This document shows, in pieces, positions 24,954 to 32,598 of a DNA stretch of 64,000 nt. Below the pieces are notes generated by a model. It was not told the DNA's origin. It was given only the letters and a program-made list of their open reading frames with translations, and ran no database searches. Each line of letters begins with the position of its first letter. The stretch's first letter is position 1. The position numbers and the translations under genes were made by a program. The stretch lies in NCBI RefSeq assembly GCF_006716565.1, contig NZ_VFPG01000001.1, positions 4,898,001-4,962,000 on the forward strand, given 5' to 3'. Source of the stretch: Nocardia bhagyanarayanae. GTDB lineage: Bacteria > Actinomycetota > Actinomycetes > Mycobacteriales > Mycobacteriaceae.

Positions 24954-26458
24954 GCGACACCGCCGTCGCCGCCGAGCCGGTGATCCGGCTCAGCCGCATC
25001 AGCAAGCACTACAACGGAACCTACGCCTTGCGTGACGTCGACTTCGAGGTCGCCCCTGGCGAGATCCACGCCCTGCTCGGCGAAAACGGCGCGGGCAAAT
25101 CGACCCTGGTGAAGGTGATCTCGGGCGCGATCGAACACGACGCGGGCACGCTGCTCGTCACCGGCCGCATGCGTAACTTCAGCACGCCGAAGGAGTCTGC
25201 CGAGGCCGGGGTCGCGATGGTGTACCAGGAAGGATCGCTCGTCGAGTCGATGACCGTGGCGCAGAACCTGTTCCTCGGTGACGAGAAGGCCTTCAACAAT
25301 CTCTCCCAGCTCAACGTGGTGGCGCGAGAACTGTTGGAGTCACACAACTTCCACATCCGGCCCGAAGTGCCCGCGGGGGCGCTCGGCATCGCCCAGAAAC
25401 AGATGGTGGAGATCGCCCGCGCCGTGCACCGCGACGCCAAGGTCGTCATCCTCGACGAACCGACCGCCTCGGTGACACCGGAGGAACGGCTGCAACTGTT
25501 CCTGTCGATGCGCAGGCTCAAAAAACAGGGCATAGGGGTCGTTTTCATCACCCACATGCTCGACGAAGCACTGGAAGAGGCCGACCGCATCACCGTGCTG
25601 CGCGACGGCGAGGTGCAGGGCACCCTGGACAAACCGGCCTTCGACCGTACTGAGGTGGTGCGAATGATGGTGGGGCGCAGCGTGGAATATCAACGGGTAC
25701 CGCCGAATCGGGAGCCCGACCCGGCGCCGGTGCTCGAGGTCGAGGACATCACACTGCTTCCAGCCGTGCGCAACATGTCGTTCTCCGCGCACGCGGGGGA
25801 GATCGTCGGCATCTACGGGCTCGTCGGTGCCGGGCGTAGCGAGGCAGCGATGATCGTCGCAGGGGTGACCAAGCGCCGGCGTCTGCGTGGTGGCACCGTC
25901 CGACTCCACGGTCGCAAGGTGCGTTTCCGGACACCACGGCACGCCCGCCGCGCGGGCCTGGTCTACATCACCGAGGACCGCAAGGCCTCGGGCTTCTTCG
26001 GTCACTTCTCGATCGTCGACAACATCTACTTCGGGCACCTGTGCGGCGCGCCACGCCTGCCGTTGCTGGTGCGGCCGGGGGAGCGCAAGACGGTGGCTCA
26101 GCGCTTCGTCGAGCGTTTCCATGTGCGCACGCTGCGACCCGACCGGGCCAAACTCGAAGAGCTCAGTGGCGGCAACCAGCAGAAGGTGGTGTTGGCCAAA
26201 GGGCTGACCCGCCAGCCGCTGGTGGCGATCATCGACGAGCCGACCCGCGGTGTGGACCTCGGAACGATCACCGAGATCCACGCGATGATCCGCGCCCTGG
26301 CCGACGACGGTGTCGCGGTGATCGTGATCTCGTCCTACCTGCCCGAGATCCGGGCGCTCTCGGACCGGATCCTGGTCGCCAAGCAGGGCAGCATTGTGGC
26401 CGAGTTCGATCCGGCCGAGGCCGACGATGCGAAGCTGATGTTCGCGGCGGTGCACTGA
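24950..26458 (+). CDS. ABC transporter ATPase, two-domain RbsA type
   Basis: 502 residues from GTG at 24950 (AAAGG upstream, GTGA overlap). First nucleotide-binding domain has Walker A GENGAGKST (Lys50) and Walker B VVILDEPTAS. The second domain has the degenerate GLVGAGRSEA typical of this family, signature LSGGNQQKVVLAKGL and LVAIIDEPTRGVDLGT. It powers the importer formed with the two permeases. Last gene of the operon, followed by a hairpin with a T run. Confidence 0.93.
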   Translation: MSDTAVAAEPVIRLSRISKHYNGTYALRDVDFEVAPGEIHALLGENGAGKSTLVKVISGAIEHDAGTLLVTGRMRNFSTPKESAEAGVAMVYQEGSLVESMTVAQNLFLGDEKAFNNLSQLNVVARELLESHNFHIRPEVPAGALGIAQKQMVEIARAVHRDAKVVILDEPTASVTPEERLQLFLSMRRLKKQGIGVVFITHMLDEALEEADRITVLRDGEVQGTLDKPAFDRTEVVRMMVGRSVEYQRVPPNREPDPAPVLEVEDITLLPAVRNMSFSAHAGEIVGIYGLVGAGRSEAAMIVAGVTKRRRLRGGTVRLHGRKVRFRTPRHARRAGLVYITEDRKASGFFGHFSIVDNIYFGHLCGAPRLPLLVRPGERKTVAQRFVERFHVRTLRPDRAKLEELSGGNQQKVVLAKGLTRQPLVAIIDEPTRGVDLGTITEIHAMIRALADDGVAVIVISSYLPEIRALSDRILVAKQGSIVAEFDPAEADDAKLMFAAVH

Positions 26459-26473
26459 GGGGGAAGGTTCCTT

Positions 26474-26505
26474 CCCAGGAACAGAGTGGTCCTGTTGGGT
26501 TTTTT
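26474..26505 (+). terminator. probable terminator of the ABC operon
   Basis: Imperfect hairpin (CCCA...ACAG with CTGTTGGG) followed by six T. A perfect 7-bp repeat with a 2-base loop lies immediately before it (26461-26476). Confidence 0.5.
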
Positions 26506-26563
26506 CCAGCCCACGAAGACTGATGTCATCCGGAAAGAACCCCGACGAGCCGAGGACATCATC

Positions 26564-27466
26564 GTGCAGCACATCGACTTCCCGAACGCCACAGTCACCA
26601 TGGCGGGCGATCTGTACCTACCCGCGAACTTCTCCGCCGACCAGTACTACCCGGCGATCGTGTGTGTTCATCCCGGCGGCGGCGTGAAGGAGCAGACCGC
26701 GGGTCTGTATGCGGAGAAGCTGGCCGCCGAGGGCTTTGTCACCCTCGCCTTCGACGCCTCCCACCAGGGCGAGAGCGGCGGTATTCCGCGCCGTCTGGAA
26801 GACCCCTTCGCCCGGGTCGAGGACGTCCGCGCCGCAGTCGACTATGTGTCGACCCTCGACTTCGTCGATGCCGACCGGATCGGTGCGTTCGGTGTGTGCG
26901 CCGGCGGCGGTTACGCGATCGACGCCACCAAGACCGATCGCCGGATCAAGGCTGTCGGCACGGTGAGCCCGGTCGACATCGGCGCCACCTTCCGGCGCGG
27001 CTGGGACGGCTCGCTGCCGCTCGAAGCGCAGATCGCCACGCTGGACGCCGTCGCGGGTCAGCGCGCGATCGAAGCCGCGGGCGGGGAGATCGCCGAGATC
27101 ACCTACGTGCCCGAGACGCTCGACGACACCACCCACGCCGATATGGTCGAAGCGCACGAGTACTACCGCACCCCGCGCGCGCAGCACCCGAATTCCGACA
27201 ACCGGATGCTGTTCACCGCCAGCGTCACCCGGATCTTCGACTACGACGCCTTCGCCGGCGCCGAGTTCCTGACCCAGCCGGTGCTCCTGGTCGCGGGGTC
27301 GGCCGCCGGTTCGTTGTGGCAGGCGGAGGCCTTGCACAAGCGTTTGCCGGAGAACACCGACCTGGTGCTGGTCGAGGGAGCGGGCCACGTGGGTCTGTAC
27401 GACCGCCCCGAGTACGTCGACCAGGCCATGGCCGCACTGACCCCCTTCTTCACGGCCAATCTCTGA
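26564..27466 (+). CDS. alpha/beta hydrolase, dienelactone-hydrolase-like
   Basis: 300 residues from GTG at 26564, chosen because GAGGA lies 8 bases upstream; the frame is open further upstream without a good site. Nucleophile elbow FGVCAGGGY suggests Cys as in dienelactone hydrolase (GxCxGG), with VCVHPGGGVKEQ as oxyanion loop and EGAGHVGLYD holding the catalytic His. Expected to hydrolyse a lactone or ester. Lies just after the ABC operon's terminator; no AT palindrome in front, so it may rely on read-through or a promoter not seen here. Confidence 0.78.
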   Translation: MQHIDFPNATVTMAGDLYLPANFSADQYYPAIVCVHPGGGVKEQTAGLYAEKLAAEGFVTLAFDASHQGESGGIPRRLEDPFARVEDVRAAVDYVSTLDFVDADRIGAFGVCAGGGYAIDATKTDRRIKAVGTVSPVDIGATFRRGWDGSLPLEAQIATLDAVAGQRAIEAAGGEIAEITYVPETLDDTTHADMVEAHEYYRTPRAQHPNSDNRMLFTASVTRIFDYDAFAGAEFLTQPVLLVAGSAAGSLWQAEALHKRLPENTDLVLVEGAGHVGLYDRPEYVDQAMAALTPFFTANL

Positions 27467-27498
27467 GCCTGGGCAGTGTCCCTTTAGGAAATGTGATA

Positions 27499-27516
27499 TG
27501 TAATATATTATTCAGA
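27499..27516. promoter_or_regulatory. AT palindrome, site 10
   Basis: TGTAATATATTATTCAGA; close to consensus. Upstream of the cupin gene. Confidence 0.6.
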
Positions 27517-27521
27517 AACAT

Positions 27522-27540
27522 GTGACGAGCATCTCGTCAC
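27522..27540. repeat. perfect inverted repeat in the cupin leader
   Basis: GTGACGAGCATCTCGTCAC: 8-bp arms, 3-base loop, six bases after AT site 10 and 24 bases before the cupin ATG. Could be a second operator or an mRNA hairpin. Confidence 0.5.
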
Positions 27541-27563
27541 CTCCGACCCGAAGGGTGACACCT

Positions 27564-28091
27564 ATGAGTAGCGAGCATCTCGGCAAAACCGCACGACGCG
27601 TGATCGCGGGCCTCGACGCCGACGGCCGATCGACCATCGACGTCGACGAGAACACCGCCACGCGGGTCGCCCTGCCCGCGTTCACGGTGAACGACGTGTG
27701 GCGAGTCGACGCGTTGCCCGCCGCCATGGCCGACGGCGACACGCTCGGCTCCGAGGTGGAGCTGGATCCGCCCGCCGCGGGCGTGGTGGTGCGCCTGGCG
27801 ACCTTTCCGCCCGACAGTGAAATCGATCCTGCTGTGTACGCGGAATCGATCGGCAATCTGCACGGTGAGGACGCCAAGGCCGACGACGACGCGATCGTCG
27901 GCCTGCACGCCACCGAGACCGTCGACATCGCCACCATCATCGACGGCGAGATCTACGCGATCTACGAGACGGGGGAGACCCTGCTGCGTGCGGGCGACAC
28001 TGTGATCAACCGCGGGATCAAGCACGCCTGGAGCAACCGGACCGACAAGCCTGTGACCATGGTCGCGGTCATGCTGCCCGGTAAGCGCTGA
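27564..28091 (+). CDS. cupin-domain protein
   Basis: 175 residues from ATG at 27564 (AAGGG upstream). The C-terminal half (about 105-172) is a single cupin barrel: TETVDIATIIDGEIYAIYET and GDTVINRGIKHAWSNRTDKP, the latter giving the second cupin motif with its His. The N-terminal part is unassigned. Proteins of this size in catabolic clusters are often small-molecule sensors or isomerases; nothing here decides. Single-gene unit between AT site 10 and a strong terminator. Confidence 0.7.
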   Translation: MSSEHLGKTARRVIAGLDADGRSTIDVDENTATRVALPAFTVNDVWRVDALPAAMADGDTLGSEVELDPPAAGVVVRLATFPPDSEIDPAVYAESIGNLHGEDAKADDDAIVGLHATETVDIATIIDGEIYAIYETGETLLRAGDTVINRGIKHAWSNRTDKPVTMVAVMLPGKR

Positions 28092-28113
28092 AGGTCGAAC
28101 AATACTGGTACGC

Positions 28114-28147
28114 AAGGCCTGGGAACCGTCGACGGTTCCCAGGCCTT
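28114..28147 (+). terminator. strong terminator
   Basis: 34-base perfect palindrome (15-bp arms around TCGA) followed by TGTTG, 22 bases after the cupin stop. Confidence 0.85.
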
Positions 28148-28190
28148 TGTTGTGATCGCGACCGAGGTCAGGGGTTAGAAAAGTATTCAG

Positions 28191-28217
28191 GATCATATAT
28201 TGTGCGATATTGTGATC
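28191..28217. promoter_or_regulatory. AT palindrome, site 11
   Basis: Core CATATATTGTGCGATATTG inside outer arms GATCA...TGATC. 49 bases upstream of the MFS start. More divergent than other copies; the GATCA frame recurs in site 14. Confidence 0.5.
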
Positions 28218-28265
28218 TACGTCGCTAGGCAGTGCTGGCGTGGTGGAACGTCGAAGGAGTACGAA

Positions 28266-29621
28266 ATGGGTGGTTCGGCCCCGCGCAAACGAAGTGGCCT
28301 CGTCGTGGTCATGCTCTGTTTTCTGACGATCGTGGCCGACGGCTACGACCTCATCGTCTACGGGGCTACCGTGCCCAGCCTCCTGGACGAGCCGGGGTGG
28401 GAGTTGTCGGCGAGCACCGCGGGCTTGATCGGCAGCTGGACCCTGGTCGGTCTGATGGTCGGTTTCCTGCTCGCGGGCCCGCTGGCCGACCGCATCGGAC
28501 GCCGCAAGGTGATGATGGCGGGCGTCGTCTGGTTCTCCGCCGGGTGCGCGATCTGCGCGGTCGCCACGTCGCCCGAATTCCTCGGCGCGGCAAGGTTCTT
28601 CACCGGAATCGGCCTCGGCGGCGTCGTTCCGTCGGCCGTCGCACTCACCATGGAATTCGCGCCGCGTAACCGCAGGCAGATCTACAACGGCATGATGCTT
28701 ACCGGGTACTCCTTCGGCGGCGTCGTCGCCGCGCTGGTCGCCATCGCCCTGCTGCCCGATCACAGTTGGCGCGTGCTCTACGCGGTCGGCGCACTGTGTG
28801 TAATCGTGGTGCCCGCTATGTACTTCTGGTTGCCGGAATCGGTGAACTCGCTGGTGGCACGCGGTAAGGATGCCGAGGCAGCCGAACTCGCCCTCGCCTA
28901 TGACCTCGACATCGACGCGGTGCGTGCCGAGCAGCGGATCCAGGTCGACGCTTCCACGGGCGCCGACAGCACGAGCGGGCTGCGCATGCTCCTCACCCGC
29001 CGTTATCTGCCGTCATTGCTGCTGTTCGTCCTGGTCTGTGTCTGCGCCCAGGTGATCACCTATGGCCTGAACACGTGGTTGCCGGTACTGATGCGCGAGG
29101 CGGGTTACCCACTGGGCTCCTCGCTGCAATTCCTGCTGGTCCTGCAGGTCGGGGCCATCGTCGGCATGATCGGCGGGTCGATGCTCGCCGACCGGTACGG
29201 GTCACGGCGGATCCTGGTCCTGTTCTTCCTCATCGGCGGGGTGTCGCTGCTGGCGCTGAGCCGCAAACTCGATACGGCGGTGCTGATGGTCGCGGTGGCG
29301 GGTGCTGGGCTCGGGTCCATCGGCAGCAGCTCGCTCGCCTACGGCTACGTCGCGGCCAAGTACCCCGCCTCGTGCCGAGGATCGGCCGTCGGCGCCAGTA
29401 TGGGGCTCGGCCGCGTCGGTTCCATTCTCGGACCGTCCATCGGTGGCTGGGTCGTCGGCTCCTCTCTGGGCAGCCACTGGAACTTCTACGCCTTCGCGAT
29501 TCCGGCGGTGATCGCAGCCGCCATCGTGGTCCTGATGCCCGCCTCGACGGTCGACGACGAGGTCGCCGAAGTACGCGCTCCCGAACCTGATCCGGGCGGT
29601 GTCGTCGAGCCGGCTCGTTGA
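28266..29621 (+). CDS. MFS transporter, aromatic acid:H+ symporter type
   Basis: 451 residues from ATG at 28266 (AAGGAG at 7 bases). About twelve membrane helices. DGYDLIVYGATVPSLL in helix 1 and GPLADRIGRRKVMMAG between helices 2 and 3 are marks of the AAHS/PcaK-BenK group, which import benzoate-like acids with protons. It suggests that the substrate, or one entry form of it, is a carboxylic acid with a ring or similar bulk. Own promoter with AT site 11. Confidence 0.87.
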   Translation: MGGSAPRKRSGLVVVMLCFLTIVADGYDLIVYGATVPSLLDEPGWELSASTAGLIGSWTLVGLMVGFLLAGPLADRIGRRKVMMAGVVWFSAGCAICAVATSPEFLGAARFFTGIGLGGVVPSAVALTMEFAPRNRRQIYNGMMLTGYSFGGVVAALVAIALLPDHSWRVLYAVGALCVIVVPAMYFWLPESVNSLVARGKDAEAAELALAYDLDIDAVRAEQRIQVDASTGADSTSGLRMLLTRRYLPSLLLFVLVCVCAQVITYGLNTWLPVLMREAGYPLGSSLQFLLVLQVGAIVGMIGGSMLADRYGSRRILVLFFLIGGVSLLALSRKLDTAVLMVAVAGAGLGSIGSSSLAYGYVAAKYPASCRGSAVGASMGLGRVGSILGPSIGGWVVGSSLGSHWNFYAFAIPAVIAAAIVVLMPASTVDDEVAEVRAPEPDPGGVVEPAR

Positions 29622-29825
29622 TCGTTCTAGGTCGTCACGGCGAATTCGTCGATGGTGGTGATGATTCCGTCGTCGCGCCGAGTGTGCGTCGCGCCAGCAG
29701 CGCGTCGGCGATTCCCGAGCCGAGGTCGAGGCCCGCGCGGACCTGCTCGTTGCGGAGACGGGCGGTCAGCCGAGGCCGATCGAGGCACCGAGAACGAGTC
29801 CGTCGGTGCCGGTGTTCGACCAGCG
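29622..29825 (-). other. 204-bp gap with coding-like scraps
   Basis: On the minus strand short protein-like stretches occur in more than one frame (NEQVRAGLDLGSGIADALLA; TDGLVLGASIGLG; GIITTIDEFAVTT) but no single frame joins them with a start. Perhaps a degraded gene; no function can be given. Confidence 0.2.
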
Positions 29826-30116
29826 TCACAGGCGCTTCGGTCGGTAGTGCACCCAGCGGTATCTTGCCCGTTCACGCGGTGTCATCCCGCCCCAGATACC
29901 GTGCGGCTCGTTGGCTGCGACCGCGTGATCGCGGCAGTGGGTCAGTACCGGGCAGCTGGCGCAGATCTCCTTGGCGGCCAGCATCTTTCGCGATTCCTGG
30001 CCCGTGTCGTAGAAGTCGTTGACGTCGTAGGCGCGGCAGGTGGCGTGCATCTGCCAGGCCCAGGCTTCCGCGCGCGGCGCGGGCAGCTGCAAGGCCTTCT
30101 CTCGGGCCGGCCTCAT
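29826..30116 (-). CDS. WhiB-family iron-sulfur regulator
   Basis: 96 residues. Four cysteines in WhiB spacing: Cys27, then Cys52, Cys55 and Cys61 (CASCPVLTHC), to hold a [4Fe-4S] cluster; the turn motif GIWGG (73-77) and a basic C-terminus (RERARYRWVHYRPKRL) follow. WhiB proteins bind the principal sigma factor and sense redox or NO. Its start overlaps the stop of the small gene before it (ATGA), and both follow the NDMA-type alcohol dehydrogenase, so it appears to be the last gene of a catabolic operon behind AT site 12. Confidence 0.92.
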   Translation of the reverse strand: MRPAREKALQLPAPRAEAWAWQMHATCRAYDVNDFYDTGQESRKMLAAKEICASCPVLTHCRDHAVAANEPHGIWGGMTPRERARYRWVHYRPKRL

Positions 30117-30322
30117 TCCGGTTCACCCGTGGCGACGCTGAGCGCGCGCCGGTGGGCCGCCGCGGCCAGCTCACGTTCGCGCGCGCTGTCGGGTCCGCCG
30201 AGACCGGCCAGATGGTCGTGCAACCGGGCCTTCGCCGCGTACCAGGCCGCGAGCGCTTGCGCGTCCGCCCCGGGAGCGGGGCGGGTCAGACACAATGCGG
30301 TCATTTCGATCAGCACGTTCAA
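30113..30322 (-). CDS. small helical protein of unknown function
   Basis: 69 residues if TTG at 30322 is used (AAGGA six bases upstream); GTG at 30316 and ATG at 30304 are in-frame alternatives. Charged, alanine-rich, probably helical (GADAQALAAWYAAKARLHDH, ARERELAAAAHRRAL). No recognised domain. Tightly placed between the alcohol dehydrogenase (24-base gap) and whiB (4-base overlap), which supports it as a real gene. Confidence 0.6.
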   Translation of the reverse strand: MNVLIEMTALCLTRPAPGADAQALAAWYAAKARLHDHLAGLGGPDSARERELAAAAHRRALSVATGEPE

Positions 30323-30346
30323 GATCGGTCCTTCGACTTGCCGGGA

Positions 30347-31465
30347 TCAGTCGTAGACGACGACGCCCCGCAGGTTCTGGCCGGCGTTCATGTCGGCGAA
30401 GCCCTGCGTGATGTCGTCGAGGGAGTAGCGGGTGGTGACGAGTTCGTCGAGTTTCAGCGAGCCCTGCTGGTACATCGCCAGCTGTGCCGGGATGTCGGCG
30501 GTTGGCGAGCTCGCGCCGAACAGTGAGCCTTGCAGGCGCTTCTGGTAGAGCGTGAGCTCGTGCAGGTTGATGTCGCCCGCGCCCACGGTGGCGTCGCCGA
30601 GCCCGACGGCGACACAGGTGCCCGCCTTGCGCACCGCGCTCAGTGCCTGGCCGACATGGCGACCGGTGGTGATGCCGACCGTCACGATCGAGGAGTCGGC
30701 GCCTTGGCCGTTGGTCATCGAGCGGGCGAGTTCGGCCGCCTCCTCGATGTCGGCGACGGCGTGGGTGGCGCCCAGCTTCAGTGCGGAGTCCCGCTTGAAG
30801 GGCACGGGGTCGACGGCGATCACCGCGGCGGCGCCCGCGTGTGCGGCACCTTGGACCGCGTTGATCCCGATACCACCGATGCCCATGACGATCACGACGT
30901 GTCCGGGTTTCACCTCGGCCGAGTTCACCGCCGCACCCCACCCGGTACCGACACCGCAGCCGGTCAGACAGGCGAGGTCGAGCGGGATCGACGGATCGAT
31001 CTTGATCGCCGATACCGCGGAGACGGTGGTGTATTCGCAGAAGGTGCCGAGCCCGGCAAGCTGACCGACCGGTGCGCCGTCGAGCGAGAGCCGATAGGAG
31101 GTGGGGTCGTCGAAACGCGCGCCCGTGGCCAGGAACGCGCCGAGGTCACACAGGTTCTGGTGGCCGTGCGCGCACCACCGGCAGCGGCCGCACACCGGAA
31201 GGAAGGAGAACACGACGTGGTCGCCTTCGGCGAAGCCCTTGGTGCGCGGGCCGACCGCTTCGACGACACCGGCGCCCTCGTGTCCGCCCGCGAGGGGAAG
31301 GATGCCCGGCGTCTGCGTACCGACAGCGAAATGGTCGTCGGAGTGGCACAAGCCCGCCGCGGCCATCTTGACGCGGATCTCACCGGGGCGCGGGTCTTCG
31401 ATGTCGAGTTCGACGATCTCGTAGGCGCCGGGTGTCTGCCGCAGCACCGCGCCGCGGGTCAGCAC
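30347..31465 (-). CDS. NDMA-dependent-type zinc alcohol dehydrogenase
   Basis: 372 residues. Catalytic zinc site Cys40 and His62 (GLCHSDDH, GGHEGAG) with TGCGVGTGWG for the third ligand; structural zinc cysteines 92, 95, 98 and 106. GIGGIGINAVQGAAHAGA is the Rossmann loop. The overall sequence matches the NDMA-dependent group, whose NAD is bound tightly and which usually works with the redox peptide mycofactocin. Start is GTG at 31465 without a Shine-Dalgarno sequence; a 14-codon leader with AAGGAG runs across it. Oxidises an alcohol, possibly feeding an aldehyde dehydrogenase of the island. Confidence 0.87.
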   Translation of the reverse strand: MLTRGAVLRQTPGAYEIVELDIEDPRPGEIRVKMAAAGLCHSDDHFAVGTQTPGILPLAGGHEGAGVVEAVGPRTKGFAEGDHVVFSFLPVCGRCRWCAHGHQNLCDLGAFLATGARFDDPTSYRLSLDGAPVGQLAGLGTFCEYTTVSAVSAIKIDPSIPLDLACLTGCGVGTGWGAAVNSAEVKPGHVVIVMGIGGIGINAVQGAAHAGAAAVIAVDPVPFKRDSALKLGATHAVADIEEAAELARSMTNGQGADSSIVTVGITTGRHVGQALSAVRKAGTCVAVGLGDATVGAGDINLHELTLYQKRLQGSLFGASSPTADIPAQLAMYQQGSLKLDELVTTRYSLDDITQGFADMNAGQNLRGVVVYD

Positions 31466-31503
31466 GAGGTGGCCTTGTCGTCGGTGTTCGCCCAGCGGGT
31501 CAT
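31459..31503 (-). CDS. 14-codon leader ORF, coupled to the alcohol dehydrogenase
   Basis: ATG at 31503 with AAGGAG at 7 bases; encodes MTRWANTDDKATSC and stops with TGA at 31459-31461, seven bases beyond the first base of the GTG start of the alcohol dehydrogenase. A sequencing frameshift that splits one longer N-terminus is the alternative. Confidence 0.42.
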   Translation of the reverse strand: MTRWANTDDKATSC

Positions 31504-31530
31504 CGGTGCACTCCTTCGAAGTCTTAATTC

Positions 31531-31549
31531 AGCATAATATATTTGAGAC
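31531..31549. promoter_or_regulatory. AT palindrome, site 12
   Basis: AGCATAATATATTTGAGAC; close to consensus. 28 bases upstream of the leader of the alcohol dehydrogenase/whiB operon (minus strand), just past the end of the thioesterase gene. Confidence 0.65.
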
Positions 31550-31554
31550 CTCGG

Positions 31555-32376
31555 TCACGCAATCGGCTGGAAACTCTGCACGTCGACGGCGCGGTGCGCG
31601 TCGGCCAGTGCGCACAAGGTCGCGGTGCCGAAAACGCCGACGCGGTCGAAGGCGACCGCGGTGCCGACCGAGATGCCCGCCTCTTCGATTCGCTCGGTGG
31701 TGGCGAAGCCCATCGCCGGCCCGACCGGCAGGCGGCCCAGTGCCAACGAAACGTCGGCGTTGATGAATTCGAGTCCGTTGCTGCCGAGGTTGGCCGCCAC
31801 ATTCACCACGTCGGCGATGCCTGCGGCCAGTTGGAACTGTGTCGCCTGCTCGCCCTCGACCACGGGGATCTGCTCGTGCCAGATCCTTTTGCGAGCGTCG
31901 TTGGTGGATTGTGCCGCATCGCCCCAGCCGGTCTTCTCGGTGAAGTAGAGACGGTGCTGGGCTTCGACCAGCGCGGCGTCGAGTGGCGGCGGCTCCGGCC
32001 GCGTACCTCCCGACCAGACCGCACCCGGCGGGCTCTGGCTCGGCGCCAGCCACAATGCCGACGCCCGGGCGACGGGCCGACCGTCCTGCTCGAGCACGCT
32101 GTCGATCAGGCACAACCGCTTGCCTTCCCGGACGACGGTTGCCGAGGCGGTGCAGGGGCGCAACCGGGCGGGTCGGAACAGGTCGACGGTCCACCGCACC
32201 GGCGCCAGGTCGGTGCGCCCGATGGTGTGGATCTGCAGCTCGGCGGCGCGTGCCAGTGCCGAACTCACCGCGAGTCCACGCATATGCTCTTCGCCCCACC
32301 CGCTCGCGGCCTCGGCCTGCGGGATCAACTCCATCCCTTCCGGGCCGCTCTGGGTGCGGAAGAATGCTGCGGTCAT
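31555..32376 (-). CDS. acyl-CoA thioesterase, double hot-dog (TesB-like)
   Basis: 273 residues with GGAAGG before the ATG. N-terminal and C-terminal halves each fit a hot-dog fold of the 4HBT_3/TesB-like type: GLAVSSALARAAELQIHTIG and FRPARLRPCTASATVVREGK in the first, FINADVSLALGRLPVGPAMG in the second. It would hydrolyse a CoA ester, either to salvage CoA from dead-end intermediates or to release a product. Single gene behind AT site 13. Confidence 0.8.
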   Translation of the reverse strand: MTAAFFRTQSGPEGMELIPQAEAASGWGEEHMRGLAVSSALARAAELQIHTIGRTDLAPVRWTVDLFRPARLRPCTASATVVREGKRLCLIDSVLEQDGRPVARASALWLAPSQSPPGAVWSGGTRPEPPPLDAALVEAQHRLYFTEKTGWGDAAQSTNDARKRIWHEQIPVVEGEQATQFQLAAGIADVVNVAANLGSNGLEFINADVSLALGRLPVGPAMGFATTERIEEAGISVGTAVAFDRVGVFGTATLCALADAHRAVDVQSFQPIA

Positions 32377-32404
32377 GGTGTGCCTTCCATCTTGATGCAG
32401 GCGA

Positions 32405-32424
32405 GATATTTAATATACGATACT
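32405..32424. promoter_or_regulatory. AT palindrome, site 13
   Basis: GATATTTAATATACGATACT; 28 bases upstream of the thioesterase start (minus strand). Confidence 0.5.
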
Positions 32425-32483
32425 GTCGAGCCTGAACAGTGGACCGCCCGAGGCTCTTCTGATCCCTGCGGAGGACTGGGGCC

Positions 32484-32547
32484 ACGACGTCGGTTACCGA
32501 CGCGAATGCCACGTCCACGCGCCATAACCTCCGGTGACCGACGTCGT
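32484..32547. repeat. inverted repeat upstream of the second GntR gene
   Basis: Perfect 11-bp arms ACGACGTCGGT (32484-32494) and ACCGACGTCGT (32537-32547). The left arm is itself part of CGTCGGTTACCGACG, a 15-base near palindrome. Ends 51 bases before the GntR start; candidate autoregulatory operator. Confidence 0.5.
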
Positions 32548-32598
32548 TTCCATGGGTCGGTGCTGCGCGATGGTGCTTTGGGGCCGCATAATGCGTAA

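Noticed and set aside
30347-31503. Reading the 14-codon leader as the true N-terminus of the alcohol dehydrogenase split by a frameshift
   Set aside because: The GTG start already gives the normal length and N-terminus for the family, and similar leaders occur at three other genes; resequencing would still settle it.
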